64,000 bases of DNA from Strongylocentrotus purpuratus (taxonomy: Eukaryota > Echinodermata > Echinoidea > Camarodonta > Strongylocentrotidae): contig NW_022145611.1 in assembly GCF_000002235.5 (NCBI RefSeq), positions 4,268,754 through 4,332,753 of the forward strand. Reading direction: 5' to 3'. Position 1 is the first letter of the stretch. Each line of letters opens with the position of its first letter. Below the pieces are notes generated by a model. That model had not been told where the DNA came from. It made no database searches and worked only from the letters and a program-made list of their open reading frames with translations. Below are positions 46,010 through 59,128 of this stretch, one piece after another. Made by a program: the position numbers and the translations under genes.

Positions 46010-48080
46010 AGTTGTCCATACCCTCTCGATCGGACCAACTTACCAAGATTAAATTAACACGACCTTCCACCGACCCAGTCTTACTCAGCGGAACTTCCGG
46101 AAGTCAGTGGTGGATCCAGGATTTTCCAAAAGGTGGGAGGGGACGTAAAATGTACGAGATTGCAAGCGTGAAGCCTTTACGGTAATATCCCCCCCCCCCA
46201 TGCAGTTCTTCATTATTGAATACAAGTTTGATTTTTTTTCCTAAAATGGGACCTATATCTTCACAAGCTCTGCTTCTTTTATAGGTTCCTCCACTTTTTC
46301 TCAAATTATGATGTAATTAAGAATCTATGCTGTTATCTTCTCCAATCTCGGAAGTTGATTGCAACAGTTTTTTCCACACATCTCTGTTATCTGCCATTCT
46401 AGAGCAGGAAACATATTGTATATTTGATTTCCATGCTGTAGATAGATTAGCAATCGAATAAACATTGAATACAAAACCATGGTCAATGTAAATCATATGA
46501 AGACAAGTGATTTGCACTGCCTATAGTATAGAGGGCAAACAAATTAATGACATGTTCATATCGGATACCTTGTCTGGTTTGTCGCCCCCTCATTATAATA
46601 ACATCCATACGATGAGGCTGATGAGCAACTATAGATAGCTCGATGTATACTCGACACTGACCGTATATTATACGTTGCTCGATCACTCATCAGTTTCTGC
46701 GGGTACATAATCACATGCATACCGTGCTCGTATTTGCTAGTGCTCCAGAATAAACTTAACTGTAAGTATACATTTCTTTTGCTTTCACGGTGGTTGAAAT
46801 AAGCGGTAACAAGCTGTGCTTCAACCCTTCAACCAAGGTCTCTTCGTCTTTCTTTATTCTACATTGTACTGTTATGATTGTACTCTATTATATTTTGTTA
46901 CATGTGCTTTCTGGAAGACAAACAAACTTGATACTTGATAAGCGAACGTTCGGGGCATACTTTTGTAATATTATGAGTGTATATCATAATATTTATGCAG
47001 TGCGGAATAGCGCTGTCAACAGCCCTATAATAGGCCAAATGGTCATAAGATAGTAAGAAGATTTTCTGGACAGTATAATGCGGAATACATTACCGTAATA
47101 GTTCTGTCTACTCAAGTATGTTTTTTTCGTGCAATGAATTGAAGATAAACATATTCAATTTGGTGTCTATATGATCTGGTTTATGTGTGTAACACGTACG
47201 GACTTGCTGAAAAGCAGTCTTTTTAGGATGTGAGTTTTAACGTGATAAAATAAATTAAATTTAATTAAATTTAACCAATTATAATTCCGTTAGGGTGTGC
47301 GTGAATCGAGTATCATAATAATGCTTTCAAAGAGAACCCAATGGCTAGGCCCAAATACAATATACCTAGCGATATGAGTGTCTTATGATGATTGTTGTAT
47401 TTTCTATACCGACACTGTCTGGAAAAGACTCCGACCCCTGTATATTATATTCAGCAATTCCTGCATAACTCACTTCCACACGATTTCAAAGATCGGAAGA
47501 TCAGCTCAAGGGCAATTTCATAGACATCCCATAGAAATCGTGTTTGGATCACGTATGGTGTTCACACATTTCTTAAAGGGACTCGGTAACATTGTTCAGA
47601 TGAGAGAAAATCGTAGGTAGTGACTTCAATGCTAGATGTAGAGTATTAAAGATAATCTGATGGTTTGAGTGAAAACATACCTTTATAAATGATAACAATT
47701 AAAATAAAAATGATTTTTTAAAAGCCTGTTTTATGTCTTATTTTCATAGAAAACGGTTGGGAGAATTCAAAAATGTGTTGGGAGAATTTATTGTTAGAGG
47801 GGTTACACATTGACGCCTTCAAAGGAAACCATAGATATCTTTGTGATTTGAGATTTTTTTTCCAGGATTTTGTGCATGTTAGAGGGTTAGAACAGTAGAA
47901 GAATTATAAGAGGTAACATTTCATATATTTTATGCAGTTTATTTCATAAACCTTCAACAATGTTACCGTTTCACTTTAAGTGATTGACAAAGACTATTTC
48001 AACAGTCTGGGGTTGATCTTTCGAAAGTATTTACGAACGTGATCACTGCATAATTTACTGACCTAATCTCCCTTTCCCTT
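46010..48080. other. intergenic, nothing firmly recognised
   Basis: A lone hAT-like end, CAGTGGTGGATCCAGG, lies at about 46107 without a partner. On the minus strand 46317-46400 reads MADNRDVWKKLLQSTS after a possible acceptor. It could be a reverse-transcriptase tail or an orphan exon, but it is too short to call. Confidence 0.4.
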
Positions 48081-48084
48081 TTCT

Positions 48085-48095
48085 CTCTCTCCCCC

Positions 48096-48153
<58 letters not shown>

Positions 48154-48165
48154 TTCCCTGTTTTT
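48085..48165. repeat. (TC)n microsatellite with C run
   Basis: A C run followed by a nearly pure TC tract. Confidence 0.9.
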
Positions 48166-48353
48166 TTTTTAGGGGGGTCCCTTTGCTTATTTTCTCTTAT
48201 CTTTCTTGAAACATGCGTTCACGCGCCTAATGTGAGGATATGTGAAACCGCAAATAAAGGAAATGACTAAAAATAATTGGAGAGGCGACATGAAAGCTTA
48301 AACAGCATAAGACGGCATGATCAGTATGTTTGGGCTCTAATATTATTGTTTAA

Positions 48354-48712
48354 AGGTAAAGACCAGTTATGGTCATGCGATTGCATTGTGAAAGAAACGT
48401 TGTGGAATCGATCAGAAAAGGTTGATCATCTAGCATCTGCAAGGTTCTGGAATCATCAAAATGATAAGAAATTTGGCCCATTCTTCGTAAAGTTGCAAGC
48501 ACTATACACAGAAAGATGTATATGGGACTACCCTATATCTCTCACAGACCATGAGAGAAACAAATTGACCAAATATATGAATTAGTAGGCGGTTTCCCGG
48601 CAAATTTGTTATCATCATGTATTAGTCAAAACATATTCTTTCGCATGATTGGTAATGAGAGCTTCCATTTCATTTTTTGAAATTGGGGCGTTTCCAATAC
48701 TGGTCTTTACCT
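48354..48712 (+). mobile_element. TTAA MITE, family A
   Basis: TTAA stands on both sides; the ends are AGGTAAAGACCAGT and ACTGGTCTTTACCT. 359 bp. Confidence 0.9.
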
Positions 48713-49460
48713 TTAAGTTACATGATATGTACAGTATCTGATGATCGATTGCTCTGACAGGTAAACGGTTAGATTTGTCCTGGCATTTTTTAAAAAGGCA
48801 TATGCATTCAAGTGGCGTGTTCTTTTTTTTTGGCGAGGGGGGGGGGGGGGGGGCATATGACATGTCATGAGCCCTAATTTGGCATATATTGTATTGTATA
48901 GTTTTGTAGCCTGGGGAAAGGATTTTAGACAATCTAAGTCATAAGAAATTATGAAGATTTTGTTTGTAATTTTGAATGAGATTTCAGAATTGCCCCCCCC
49001 CCCCCCCCATTACACTGCCGCAGTAATAACAAGTAGTGCTTTTATCAAGACTTATCAAGGAAGGATGTTATAGCTACTTCCTTTAAAACGAGGGAACAAT
49101 GCAATCTTTGTATAATCAGCAATGATCATCATGAGTGACCTGTAGTGGGAATGGGGGGGGGGGGGGGACAAGCGACACGTGCCGTCGTTTTAAGACCCGA
49201 GATGACATAACTAATAAACACAAAAATGGAAGAAAAAAAATCCCCATATAAATTCGATTTAGGCTCAAAAGGCAAATGAAAAAAAGATTCCCCTCTGTTA
49301 TTTTGTTGTCAGAATTTTTGTCTGAATTGCCCTCCCCCACCCACTATTAGCAGAATCCCGGATTCGCCCCTGTATATAGTATAGGCCTACCATGTACAAG
49401 TATGATTTTTGTAGTATTAAAACAAATATTTATTAATTTAGGGTAGCATTGTCAGTTTAA

Positions 49461-49848
49461 AGCTAAAGACCAGTTATGGTCATGCGATTGCATTGTGAAA
49501 GAAACATTGTGAAATCGATCAGAAAAGGTTGATCATCTAGCATAGATGTACTGCAAGGTTCTGGAATCATCAACATGAGAAGAAATTTGGCCAAGTCTTC
49601 ATAAAGTTAGAATCACTGTACACAGAAAGATGTATATGGGACTACACACACGTGCGCGACACGTACATTTGTATCTCTCAACAGGCGAGAGATACACTAA
49701 TTTACCAAATATATCAATTAGTACGCGGTTTCCCGTCAATATTTGTATTATAATGTATTATTCAAAACATATTCTTTCACACGATTGGTAATAAGAGCTT
49801 GCATTTCATTTTTTGAAATTGGGGCGTTTCCAATACTGGTCTTTACCT
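49461..49848 (+). mobile_element. TTAA MITE, family A, long variant
   Basis: TTAA stands on both sides; the ends are AGCTAAAGACCAGT and ACTGGTCTTTACCT. It has an extra central hairpin, GTATCTCTCAACAGG then CGAGAGATAC, shared with the 53.6-kb copy. Confidence 0.88.
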
Positions 49849-49849
49849 T

Positions 49850-51017
49850 TAATACAAAACTGCTTTTTATATTGACGCTGTTGGCCTAGACAATAATATG
49901 ATTAAAGATTGAAATTATAGACAAATCAATTACTTTAAAATATAGGCTCCATATACATGTACCAAATGATAATTTAAGACAAACTTAGAATAATCTATCA
50001 ATAATGAAGGCGAATTCAAAGACTTTGGTTGAAATTTACAACAACAAAAACAACACAAAGACAAACAAAATTAATCCGATTTGTGCCTTTGATGTACCGT
50101 ACAGCAAAGAAGAAAAAGAAATGGAGTAGTGAAAGATGGAAGACTTATGGGAAAAGAGACAGAGAAAGTATGTGATTGTGTGTCCGTTTTTCTCTTTAAA
50201 ATGCAAAATTTTCCCACTCTAGGGGGGCAAGGGGTATATCCCCTCCCGACCTAGTCAATCTACCACCCTCAAATTTTGACCATCTAGTACACAAAAGACT
50301 TGTCCCCCCCCCCAAAAAAAAATAAATAAATAAATAAATTAAAAAAAAAAAAATGACTTAGCCTACGCTAGGCCACTGGGGTTGGGGAATTCACTTGTAT
50401 AATATTAACTTTGTAGATGTGTTGTTGGTGAGTTGAAACAGATTTCCCTCTTCTTTTTGTAATTATAAGTCCTACAAGACCTAAAACTAGATTTTGTTTC
50501 TGCTATTCAATTCTAGATAAATTATGCGTGACCGAATATAAGAAGTTCCTCACTTCCCCCTCTTCTCAATCAGTGTGTATTATTGATGACATTTATTTTA
50601 AACGACAGTTATTCATTGGTTCGCCAACGGGTTTGTGAGCACGGGCAAATTGACAAACATTTTATCTATTTCGATTTCATTATGTAATTTCTGAATAGGC
50701 AACATTCAGTAATTGTCACAGAAACTTTCGAAAAACCGCCTGATCTTGAGGCAATCTTAATAGTCTTATCCACTGCACGCAGTGAAACGGACCAATGTAA
50801 AATCTAAATGTGATTTCTACGGGATATACGGAAGGTAATTTATACAAAAATTGACCCCTGGTTAATTTATTGAAAAAACTCTTTGCGATTGTGTTATGGG
50901 TAAAAACATTAACAAATAAGATGTAAAATATAAGATAAAACCCCAAAACAACCGATGCAACTCTTTATCATTAACAAATACATGATGGCTATGTTTTTTC
51001 TTTCTTTTTTTCTGCAG
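49850..51017. other. upstream region of the plus-strand CRBP/FABP-like gene
   Basis: No exon is recognised. It should contain the 5' UTR intron of the 51.0-kb gene, because a strong acceptor ends at 51017. A-rich repeats lie near 50318-50353. Confidence 0.4.
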
Positions 51018-51029
51018 AAGCCACTAACC

Positions 51030-51422
51030 ATGCCAGTCAACTTCTCCGGTACGTGGAACATTGCTAGCCATGAAGACTTCACTGCCCTCCTTGACAAACT
51101 TCAAGTACCAGAAGACAAACGACCACCGAGCAAGATCACCAATCTTCAAGTGGTGATCGAGCAAGATGGCGACCACCTCAAGATCGTCAGTAAAACCTCG
51201 TTGGGTGACAGAGTCAATGACTTCACGGTCGGGGAACCCTGTAAGTTTGTCATGTTCGGCAACATGCCCGAGGTTGACGTCACATCCGCCTGGGAGGGCG
51301 ATCGTCTGGTGATCACCGATGCCCGCGGCGCCAAGCTCATTCGCGAGATCGTCGGCGACCAAACCGTGTGTACGTTCTGCGTGGGCGACCTCGCCGTCAA
51401 GCTCTTCTACAACAAAGCCTAG
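51030..51422 (+). CDS. cellular retinoid/fatty-acid-binding-like protein (copy 2)
   Basis: One uninterrupted coding exon, 393 nt for 130 residues, begins 12 bases after a strong acceptor (TTTTTTTCTGCAG). The product starts MPVNFSGTWNIASHEDFTAL. It shares with copy 1 the pattern NFSGTW, DGDHLKIVSKTS, VDVTSAWEGDRLVI, KLIREIVGDQTVCTF and GDLAVKLFYNKA. Length fits the cytosolic FABP/CRABP/CRBP family. The Arg-x-Tyr motif of fatty-acid binders is not present near the end, so the ligand is open. Unlike copy 1 there is no intron before the SAWEGD strand, yet both genes keep an intron just before the start codon. The exon is clearly more GC-rich than its surroundings. The last 20 bases of coding sequence are partly repeated downstream in an 80-bp tandem array. 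Confidence 0.92.
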   Translation: MPVNFSGTWNIASHEDFTALLDKLQVPEDKRPPSKITNLQVVIEQDGDHLKIVSKTSLGDRVNDFTVGEPCKFVMFGNMPEVDVTSAWEGDRLVITDARGAKLIREIVGDQTVCTFCVGDLAVKLFYNKA

Positions 51423-51582
51423 ATCATCGTGAAGGTCTTCTATACAAGTCCCAGATACAACATGACATCATCGCCGTTAGGATCTACCACAACAAGGCCT
51501 AGATCATCGTGAAGATCTTCTATACAAGTCCCAGATTCAACATGACATCATCGCCGTTAGGCTCTACTACAACAAGGCCTAG
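51411..51582 (+). repeat. 80-bp tandem repeat over the stop codon and 3' UTR of copy 2
   Basis: The block ending TACAACAAAGCCTAG recurs at exactly 80-base steps: TAG at 51420, 51500 and 51580. Each unit also carries ATCATCGTGAAGRTCTTCTA, then ACAAGTCCCAGA and CATGACATCATCGCCGTTAG. The repeats include the codons for the last residues and the stop. Confidence 0.9.
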
Positions 51583-52007
51583 CTAAAATACGTCGTCGTT
51601 AATTTCTTTACGAGGCCTACATAAATTTCAACTCACTTTGGGTACTCTGACATGGAAAAATGAAAAAACAATTACTCTAATCTTCTACTTATCTATGTGA
51701 TACACCGAGTATGTTCACATTGAGAACAACATAACATTACTTGTGTATGTTAACTAAGTTGCTAATTAAAAACCTGCCATTAAAAATTGGAGGCATATTC
51801 AATGCCACTTTTGGGGTTTGCTTAAAATGGTATCACACTACAGACTGTAGGCCTATTAATCCCAAAACGACGGTATTACATTCCATTGTATTTGGGGGCA
51901 TTTTGTGCATTCCAGACTCATCTTTTGATTTCACCGACTTGTATTTCATTGTTGATTTTTCAAAAAAACTGCCTCTTTTGATATATTGTTGAATTGAATA
52001 GAATTAA

Positions 52008-52203
52008 AGACCGTCACCACTACTGGGCAAGAAGGGATTAGACCACACAGCGAGCCATCGAGGTCACTGTGACAGGTGGCTATCTCATTAACTCAGCTCT
52101 CATTTAACATAAGAAAAAGAGGATCATGGGGGACCAACAGGCACCGATTGGGGAAGTTTTCTATATAGAGGGAGCAAGTAGCTACAAGTATGGTAGTGTG
52201 CCT
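52008..52203 (+). mobile_element. TTAA MITE, family E copy 5
   Basis: TTAA stands on both sides; the body is the same as 37987-38173, for example GGATCATGGGGGACCAACAG. Confidence 0.85.
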
Positions 52204-52502
52204 TTAAATAAAATTCTTAATTATAAAGGAAAATTCAGCCAAGTAAACTGCTTTTGAACAATGTTATGGACTTACTTTTGATTTTAACTGAAAATTTGAA
52301 TTGCTCACGTTAGTTCTAAATGGTTATTTGAACAGTCCCTACCAACTCAACATTGCGGGAGGTCTTCGTATCAGGAAGAGGGCCGGTGCACTACGAATTA
52401 TAGGGACAGGCGTGCGACTGGTGTTGTTTATCTGGGTTTACTCTTAATTGAAAACTTGCAGTGTAACATTTTGATTTAAATCAGTGTCATGTCATGTATT
52501 AA

Positions 52503-52891
52503 AGGTATTACAAAGTTTTGGTATGGGGTCATGAATTTGGTTCAAATGAACATATTGAAAGCATATGCGATCCTACAATATTCAGTGATCGTTGTCTAAA
52601 GTCTAAAGTTTTGAAATTGTAAATAATAAACTCATAATATAAACTACATATTCTGAGATTTTCATGGTCGCAGCTACCATTGTACGGCCGTAGGCGCTAT
52701 TTGAAATTCATCAACATTTACCGGGAGTAGCGATACATTTTTATATTCAATTTTTTTCGAAAGCAGAAGTGTTTTAGGGCCTACATTTTCTAGTGCTTAT
52801 AATACATCCACAGGGGCATCCAAATATATCGAAATTGTAAAGAATCACTATCCACCCAATTTTCAAAATTTCCCAAAACTTTGTATTACCT
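52503..52891. mobile_element. TTAA MITE, family C
   Basis: TTAA at 52499-52502 and 52892-52895. The ends are AGGTATTACAAAGTTTTGG and CCCAAAACTTTGTATTACCT. 389 bp, single copy in the window. Confidence 0.88.
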
Positions 52892-53583
52892 TTAAAGAGT
52901 TGCGATTTATTCAAATTCAAAGCGATCGTATAACCTGATATCAATTGCAACTCTGTAGTATTAAGAGATAAAACTAAGTTTCCGTTTAATCTTTTGCATT
53001 CAGTCTGATTGAGTTCTGACTACAATGTAATTTTAAGACGGGGCCATGATTGCTACAATTTGAAATTCGTCTTGTTAACCCTTACGTAATTTTCGTCCAA
53101 AGTTAGACTGCAACCGGGTTGTTTTATAGTGCAGTTCAGTTGATTTTCTCGACCTCTTTTTTTAATTTCTCAAGGGGTGGGGGTGCCTCCCTGTCTCCTG
53201 ATATATATATATATTATGATTCACCGGTCATCTACACACGGATGTAATTTGACATGTTTTGAAATGATTTGTAATCATAATATACAAATTTCTTTGGAAG
53301 CGCAGAGACGTTATATCAATATAATTATGATGTGCATTATACGAGACAACATATTATTATTAGTGTCATATATGTGTACATGCTTTGTTTTTGTGATTAA
53401 AATTTTGTTAAAGATCAATCTATCCGATTCATTCTCTCGTCTGTTTCAACACAATTTGTTTGTACTTTCTTCTTCTTTTCTCCATTCATACTATCTGTTC
53501 AAACCTGAAGTTTTTGTCCTGCTCCTTACATCTAGTCATTACTCTCTCTTTCAACTTTCATTCTTGCACATTCTCTCTTTTAA

Positions 53584-53952
53584 AGGTAAAGACCAGTTTT
53601 GGAAACGCCCCAATTTCAAAAAATGAAATGGAAGCTCTTATTACCAATCATGTGAAAGAATATGTTTTGAATAATACATGATAAAAATGTTGACGGGTAA
53701 CCGCCTACTAATTGATATATTTGGTAAATTAGTGTATCTCTTGCCTGTTGAGAGATACAAATGCACGTATGTGTAGTCCCATATACATCTTTCTGTGTAC
53801 AGTGATTCTAACTTTATGAAGACTTGGCCAAATTTCTTATCATTTTGATGATTCCAGAACCTTGCAGTAGATCTATGCTAGATTATCAACCTTTTCTGAT
53901 CGATTTCACAATGTTTCTTTCACAATGTAATCGCATGACCATAATCTTTAGC
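53584..53952 (-). mobile_element. TTAA MITE, family A, long variant
   Basis: TTAA stands on both sides; the left end is AGGTAAAGACCAGT and the right end ATCTTTAGC. It shares the central hairpin with the 49.5-kb copy. Confidence 0.87.
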
Positions 53953-54425
53953 TTAACTCAACTCTCTTAATCAGACTTTACTTTCCTTCCTTTCCTCTTT
54001 TGCTTCTTCATATCTCTAACCCTTCCTTGTTTCCATCCAGGACTCAGTCCTATTTTTTTTTCTCCCTCTCCATTTCAACGCCCTGAACAACATCTCACAG
54101 AACTGTCACCCGTCCATCTTTGTGAAAATCTCATCTGAACTAGTGCTTTCAATACATGTATGTTTCCATGGGATGTTATTGAAAATGACGATTTTGCAAG
54201 ATGTTCCCTCATTCAATCTCCTCCTCTCGATCCCCATTTCCATATCATCTCTTTTCCCCTTCCACTCTTTTGCATTGGAAAAAAGAAATCCCTCATTCAA
54301 AGGAAGTTTTTTAATTCTTATATATGTTCAAGAAAACACTTCATGACTTAAAGACGGAACACTGAAAAAACCTAATAGATAAACAGAAAACAAGTTTCAG
54401 ATGACCTCTAAACTGTACATGAGAT

Positions 54426-54799
54426 TGAAAGAGAAGGTTGAGTTCTGGGGAGAGGTGGAAAATAATTTGTGAGTATTATCATTGCTATTTTGCAAGTGCG
54501 GAAGAACATCAGAGAAAACATGTCCCATGAAAAGCATGGCTCTTCAAATGTCTTCATAGTCTGAATATGACTTAAAAATGAGGCCTCATTTTTTATGCCA
54601 CATGTTTGTGTAGTCCCATATACATCTTTCTGTGTACAGTGCTTGTTACTTTACCAAGCCTGGGCCAAATTTCTTATAATTTTGATGACTCCAGAACCTT
54701 GCAGTAGTAAACACACCAATACTTAAATACTACATGAACACCTTTTCTGATCCATTCTACAATGCAATCGCATGACCAGAACTCAACTTTATCTTCAAG
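54426..54799 (-). mobile_element. TTAA MITE, family A subfamily 2
   Basis: An inverted relative of 15820-16204: both share the right half (TGCAAGTGCGGAAGAACATC, TTTTATGCCACATG) as well as the family A left half. The ends are diverged. Confidence 0.7.
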
Positions 54800-55143
54800 G
54801 CCTTCTTACAGGCATCCAACGAATCGTTGTGATGCTACACTGAATCTACTTTGGAAAGCTCTCTCATTTAATAGAAATCGGTAGACATACATTAAAAAAC
54901 AGACTACAAACACACCATATTCTTGACAGGGAAGATATCTTTTAATCAAAAACACAAATATGCGGGACAAGCACAAGTTAAACTATTCAACTACTGTACT
55001 TAATTTCATTTCCATAATCCTTAGCTAGGCAGATGTATTTCTTCTCATGGGCATACTTTACAATCCAACGAAAAGGACAGTTACATGGGGGGCTCTTACT
55101 AGTGTGCGAAAACACGTGGACAAACTTTTGAAATACATATTAA

Positions 55144-55572
55144 AGGTACTATGTCTCATTTGCAGCCAACATCTAATTCTGTAGAACTTTGCAGGAATTA
55201 TGAATATGTCATGTATACATACATGTCCTATCTGTGAAAGTTATGTCCTAATATTCAAATTATGCAAGGAAGCCCATTTACATTCTAGACTGCACTGACA
55301 TCAATAACCCACTTCATGTAATGGCCAAAATTAAACTGATTGAATCTTTACACAGCACAAAACGTACGACCAATGGGTCTGAATATCATACTAAATGGAT
55401 TGCAATCACTAAAGTCGCTTCGACAACTAATGGTCGTTATTTTCACACTTAAAAACTTTTTCAAGCCCTTTTGTTTTGAGGGAAGTTCTTAATTACTATT
55501 ATCTTCCAAATGCTGTTGGAATTTAATCTTTTCATTTTTTTGGGCCTGCAAATGGGACATACCGTAGTACCT
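55144..55572 (+). mobile_element. TTAA MITE, family B copy 2
   Basis: TTAA stands on both sides; the ends are AGGTACTATGTCTCATTTG and CAAATGGGACATACCG, then TAGTACCT. Confidence 0.85.
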
Positions 55573-56002
55573 TTAAGTATCATTTTCCTTGAACAGGTAT
55601 CACATTTGTTTCCACATGAACAACTTTCGAAAAACTAAAAATTTAGCGCTTGAAATAATTACGGTGCTATTGTAATTCTAACTGCTTAAATAAACTAGAT
55701 AATTGTCTCGCCATTGTTTTTTACTAATGATGGCGCAGGCAGCACTCGACAGAGATTTGACATAACCCTTCACCCAAATAACCCCACATCGTAAATAAAC
55801 CCAACATGTGTTATATTTCAGGTTTCCAAATCCAATTTAAAGGAAAGGAGATAATTTATATCAACTACAGGTCATGTTTGTTTCAAAAACAGACAATACA
55901 AAGAAGAAAAGCAGGATACTATGTGCTTCAGCTGAAAGACAGCATTTATGAAATTCCCCTACAAACAGGGAAATTTGGACACATGAAAGAAACAACCACT
56001 TT

Positions 56003-59000
56003 TTATTTCTTGATTTCTACTAGGATGGAGGTGAATGCATCAACAGTAATATCTGTCAAGGCAAGCTTCGTCTTCTCCGGCATGATACCAGAGCTACTGA
56101 GCTTGAACACTCCATGGGTGAACACAGTCTCGCCAAGTTTCACCTCAAAGTCAATCTTGGTAGACGAGGAGCCAAAGTTATTGACGACCAGGTAGCCAGG
56201 CCAGTCGGGGAACTGACGCAGGTAAGCGTAGACGGTTCCAGATGAGTGCATCAGATGATACTCGCCAGCAGTCATAGATGGCTCACCATGGAAACTGGCT
56301 AGCTGCTTGAAGACCGAGAGTGAGGATTTCATGTCAGCATCTTGAACCTGAAAGGAATAACATTTTCTGATTACATACAATTCAAGTTTGCAAATAAGTT
56401 TATATGCTTATCTAGATATCACTGTCATTTAAATTCTTGTTAAAATTTGCTTCTTACAAAAAGAAAAACAATTTTTTTTTTTTTAACATTCAAGTAAATG
56501 AAACATTCATCATTTTTTTTTATATTACCTTTGACAAATTACTTGGGGGTCAATTAACACAGAAAGGCAATACTACTTGATTTAATCTAAAAAGGCAGCA
56601 TTATATTCTGTCATTGCTGCCACGAGACATTCATGTTGGTTGTACAGTCCATTTGTACAAATTTGATTCATATTGGTATCATATTACTTATAAACGAAAA
56701 CATGTACAAAACAAACAAAAACTCACCTCAACACTGTAGTTGGAATCAGTAGGAAGATCTAGCCAGGCTGTAGCATTAGAAGCAGTGAAGTTACCATTGG
56801 TGAAGTTAGCCCAGTACATGGGTCCACGCGAGGCATCAACACCACCAACGGCCTGTTGATAAACAAAAGTGGACTTCACTTGTTAAACACATCAAAACAT
56901 GATAAGGCATGAAACCAATGAGAAAAACTCCAATTGGCGGAAGATTGTACATTAAAAAAACAAAACAAAACTTGATTAATGTTCTTGGTTTACATAAGAA
57001 ACATGTATGATGCTATTAATGTTATAATATAAAACTGGATTGACGGTGTCCCAAAAGTTGATGACCTTATTAATCTTCAAGATTTGTATTCAAACAGCTT
57101 TGAAAAGTAATATGATTACACAGAACCAGGATGAAATCTTTCCATTCCTGTAGAGACTTTGACAAAAAATTCATTTCCTTTCTTAATTGCGAAGATAAAT
57201 ACTTTTAGCTCACTCTCTTCAAAATTGATTCTAATTAATGAGTTTATGAGTAAAAAAACAGAACTTCAAGAGATTTCTAGTATACACATGAAGGGCTGTA
57301 TTGGTCAAAGCCAAAAGACATTTAACCGAGCCTGAAAACAAAAGTTGAAAGAACGTAATAATAGGTTCTGGTATGATGCTTTGCTGGAAGAGGACTAACA
57401 TAGCACCTATGGTATACATACCAGGTCAAGGGCTCCCAGCTCTTCTCCATAGTAAGTGATGGGGGTACCAGGAAGGGTGAGCAGGATAAAGTTGAGTGAG
57501 CGAGCAAACTTCTCTCCAGCACGACTAGCAATACGAGACATACTCTCATCACCAAGCTGCATGATGAGAAGGAAAGAGAAGTCATTTATTAGGAATATCT
57601 CAGCATCAGAGAGTATGTTTATACTTGTATGTGTAGAGGTAACTAAATATACATATTTGATTAATAGGTCTGGATATCATATAGATACATTGTATCATTT
57701 TATACAAGCATATGTAAGTATACAAGCTTATGGTTAATGAGATTTATGCCTTCTTTCTTGTGTTTATACTATGCTCTTCAAAATTACTACCGGTACGTCA
57801 TTATTTTTACATTCTACTATTTAATTTATTGGAGTATTTTGTTAATATGAACAAATATATGGAAGAAAACAAGTGTGACTTTGAACTGGGTTGAATTGGT
57901 TGGAGCATTTGAAACCTTTGAAGAAAATGCACACAGGGGAAAATAAAACCCAAAACAAATAGGAAAGAGTGTACAACTACTATTACTACTACTACTACTA
58001 ATAATCTGGATTTATACAGCATTTATTATGTAATATCATCCCTTGTGCTTTAGCGATATCAGAACCCAAGACATCCGGTGCATTTGCACATAATGTGCAC
58101 CATCTCCACTCCCCAGGGAATATTCTTACCATATGATAACTACTAACCCAGAAGTGTAAAATGATTATAGAGGGATCAGGAAGTAAGCCTATTTAGGACG
58201 CAAATCAATGTACCACTCAAGATTCTCTGGTATACATTATCACAGTTGGAAGATAAAGCGACATGGAGAGGTAACTAAGTACATTATCAAGATGTTGTGC
58301 ATTTAGACTACTTACTGTCCAGGTGTTCCATCTCTTTTCAAAACCACCATCCTCCTTGCCTTTTAGCCATTTGGCTACAGCACCCTGGATGGAATCAACG
58401 GTTGGATTGGCCTCAATAGACTTAGCAAAGCCAAGGTTGATCACCAGGTCTGCTTCGCGGCTGTCATTGCCAAACTGAAGGACGGCATCGTTAGGAAAAC
58501 GCTCAGTCTCTGTCACCAGGAGTCTAGAAGAAGAACAAAATAAAATAATAAATATTGTAAATCGTATCTGCACAGAAGCCTCATTGATAAAGATAGCCAG
58601 TTTGGGAAGACATACTATTCATAATTGTTTTCCCCTCTCCCACAGGACGAGTATTTTGGCCCAAATTCACAAAGTTGTGCGTCATAAGACGCACATACAC
58701 CTAGGTTTGTCGACAAACCTCCTTTGTGAATTTGGGCCAATGTGTCTGAAAAATGCATGAATTATCCCTGAAGTGACTAAATTAATCTATGTACCTATAT
58801 CCAGAGCTGCCAACCTCCAGAACAGAAAATCAGTAATCACAAGGCTCAAAATCAGTAATTTGGGGTATAAATCAGTAATTTCTTATGCGGCGCTATGAAT
58901 CTAAAAAAACGACACGCCAACACTGCGCGGACGCATGATTATCTGAAATTTTTGGTGATTTTACTCACACAAAGATGTTAAGTATTGAATTTCAGGTCAT

Positions 59001-59069
59001 CACAACACAGTTTATCATGAAAAATGGCTCCTATTCACAGCACTCGCTACGATAAATCATATTTAATTC

Positions 59070-59128
<59 letters not shown>

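Noticed and set aside
46317-46400. Minus-strand MADNRDVWKKLLQSTS after a CTCTAG acceptor
   Set aside because: Too short to assign; it could be a reverse-transcriptase tail or chance. No flanking homologous sequence is seen.
48277-48585. 102-codon frame MERRHESLNS
   Set aside because: It lies mostly inside MITE family A, whose other copies do not keep the frame open.
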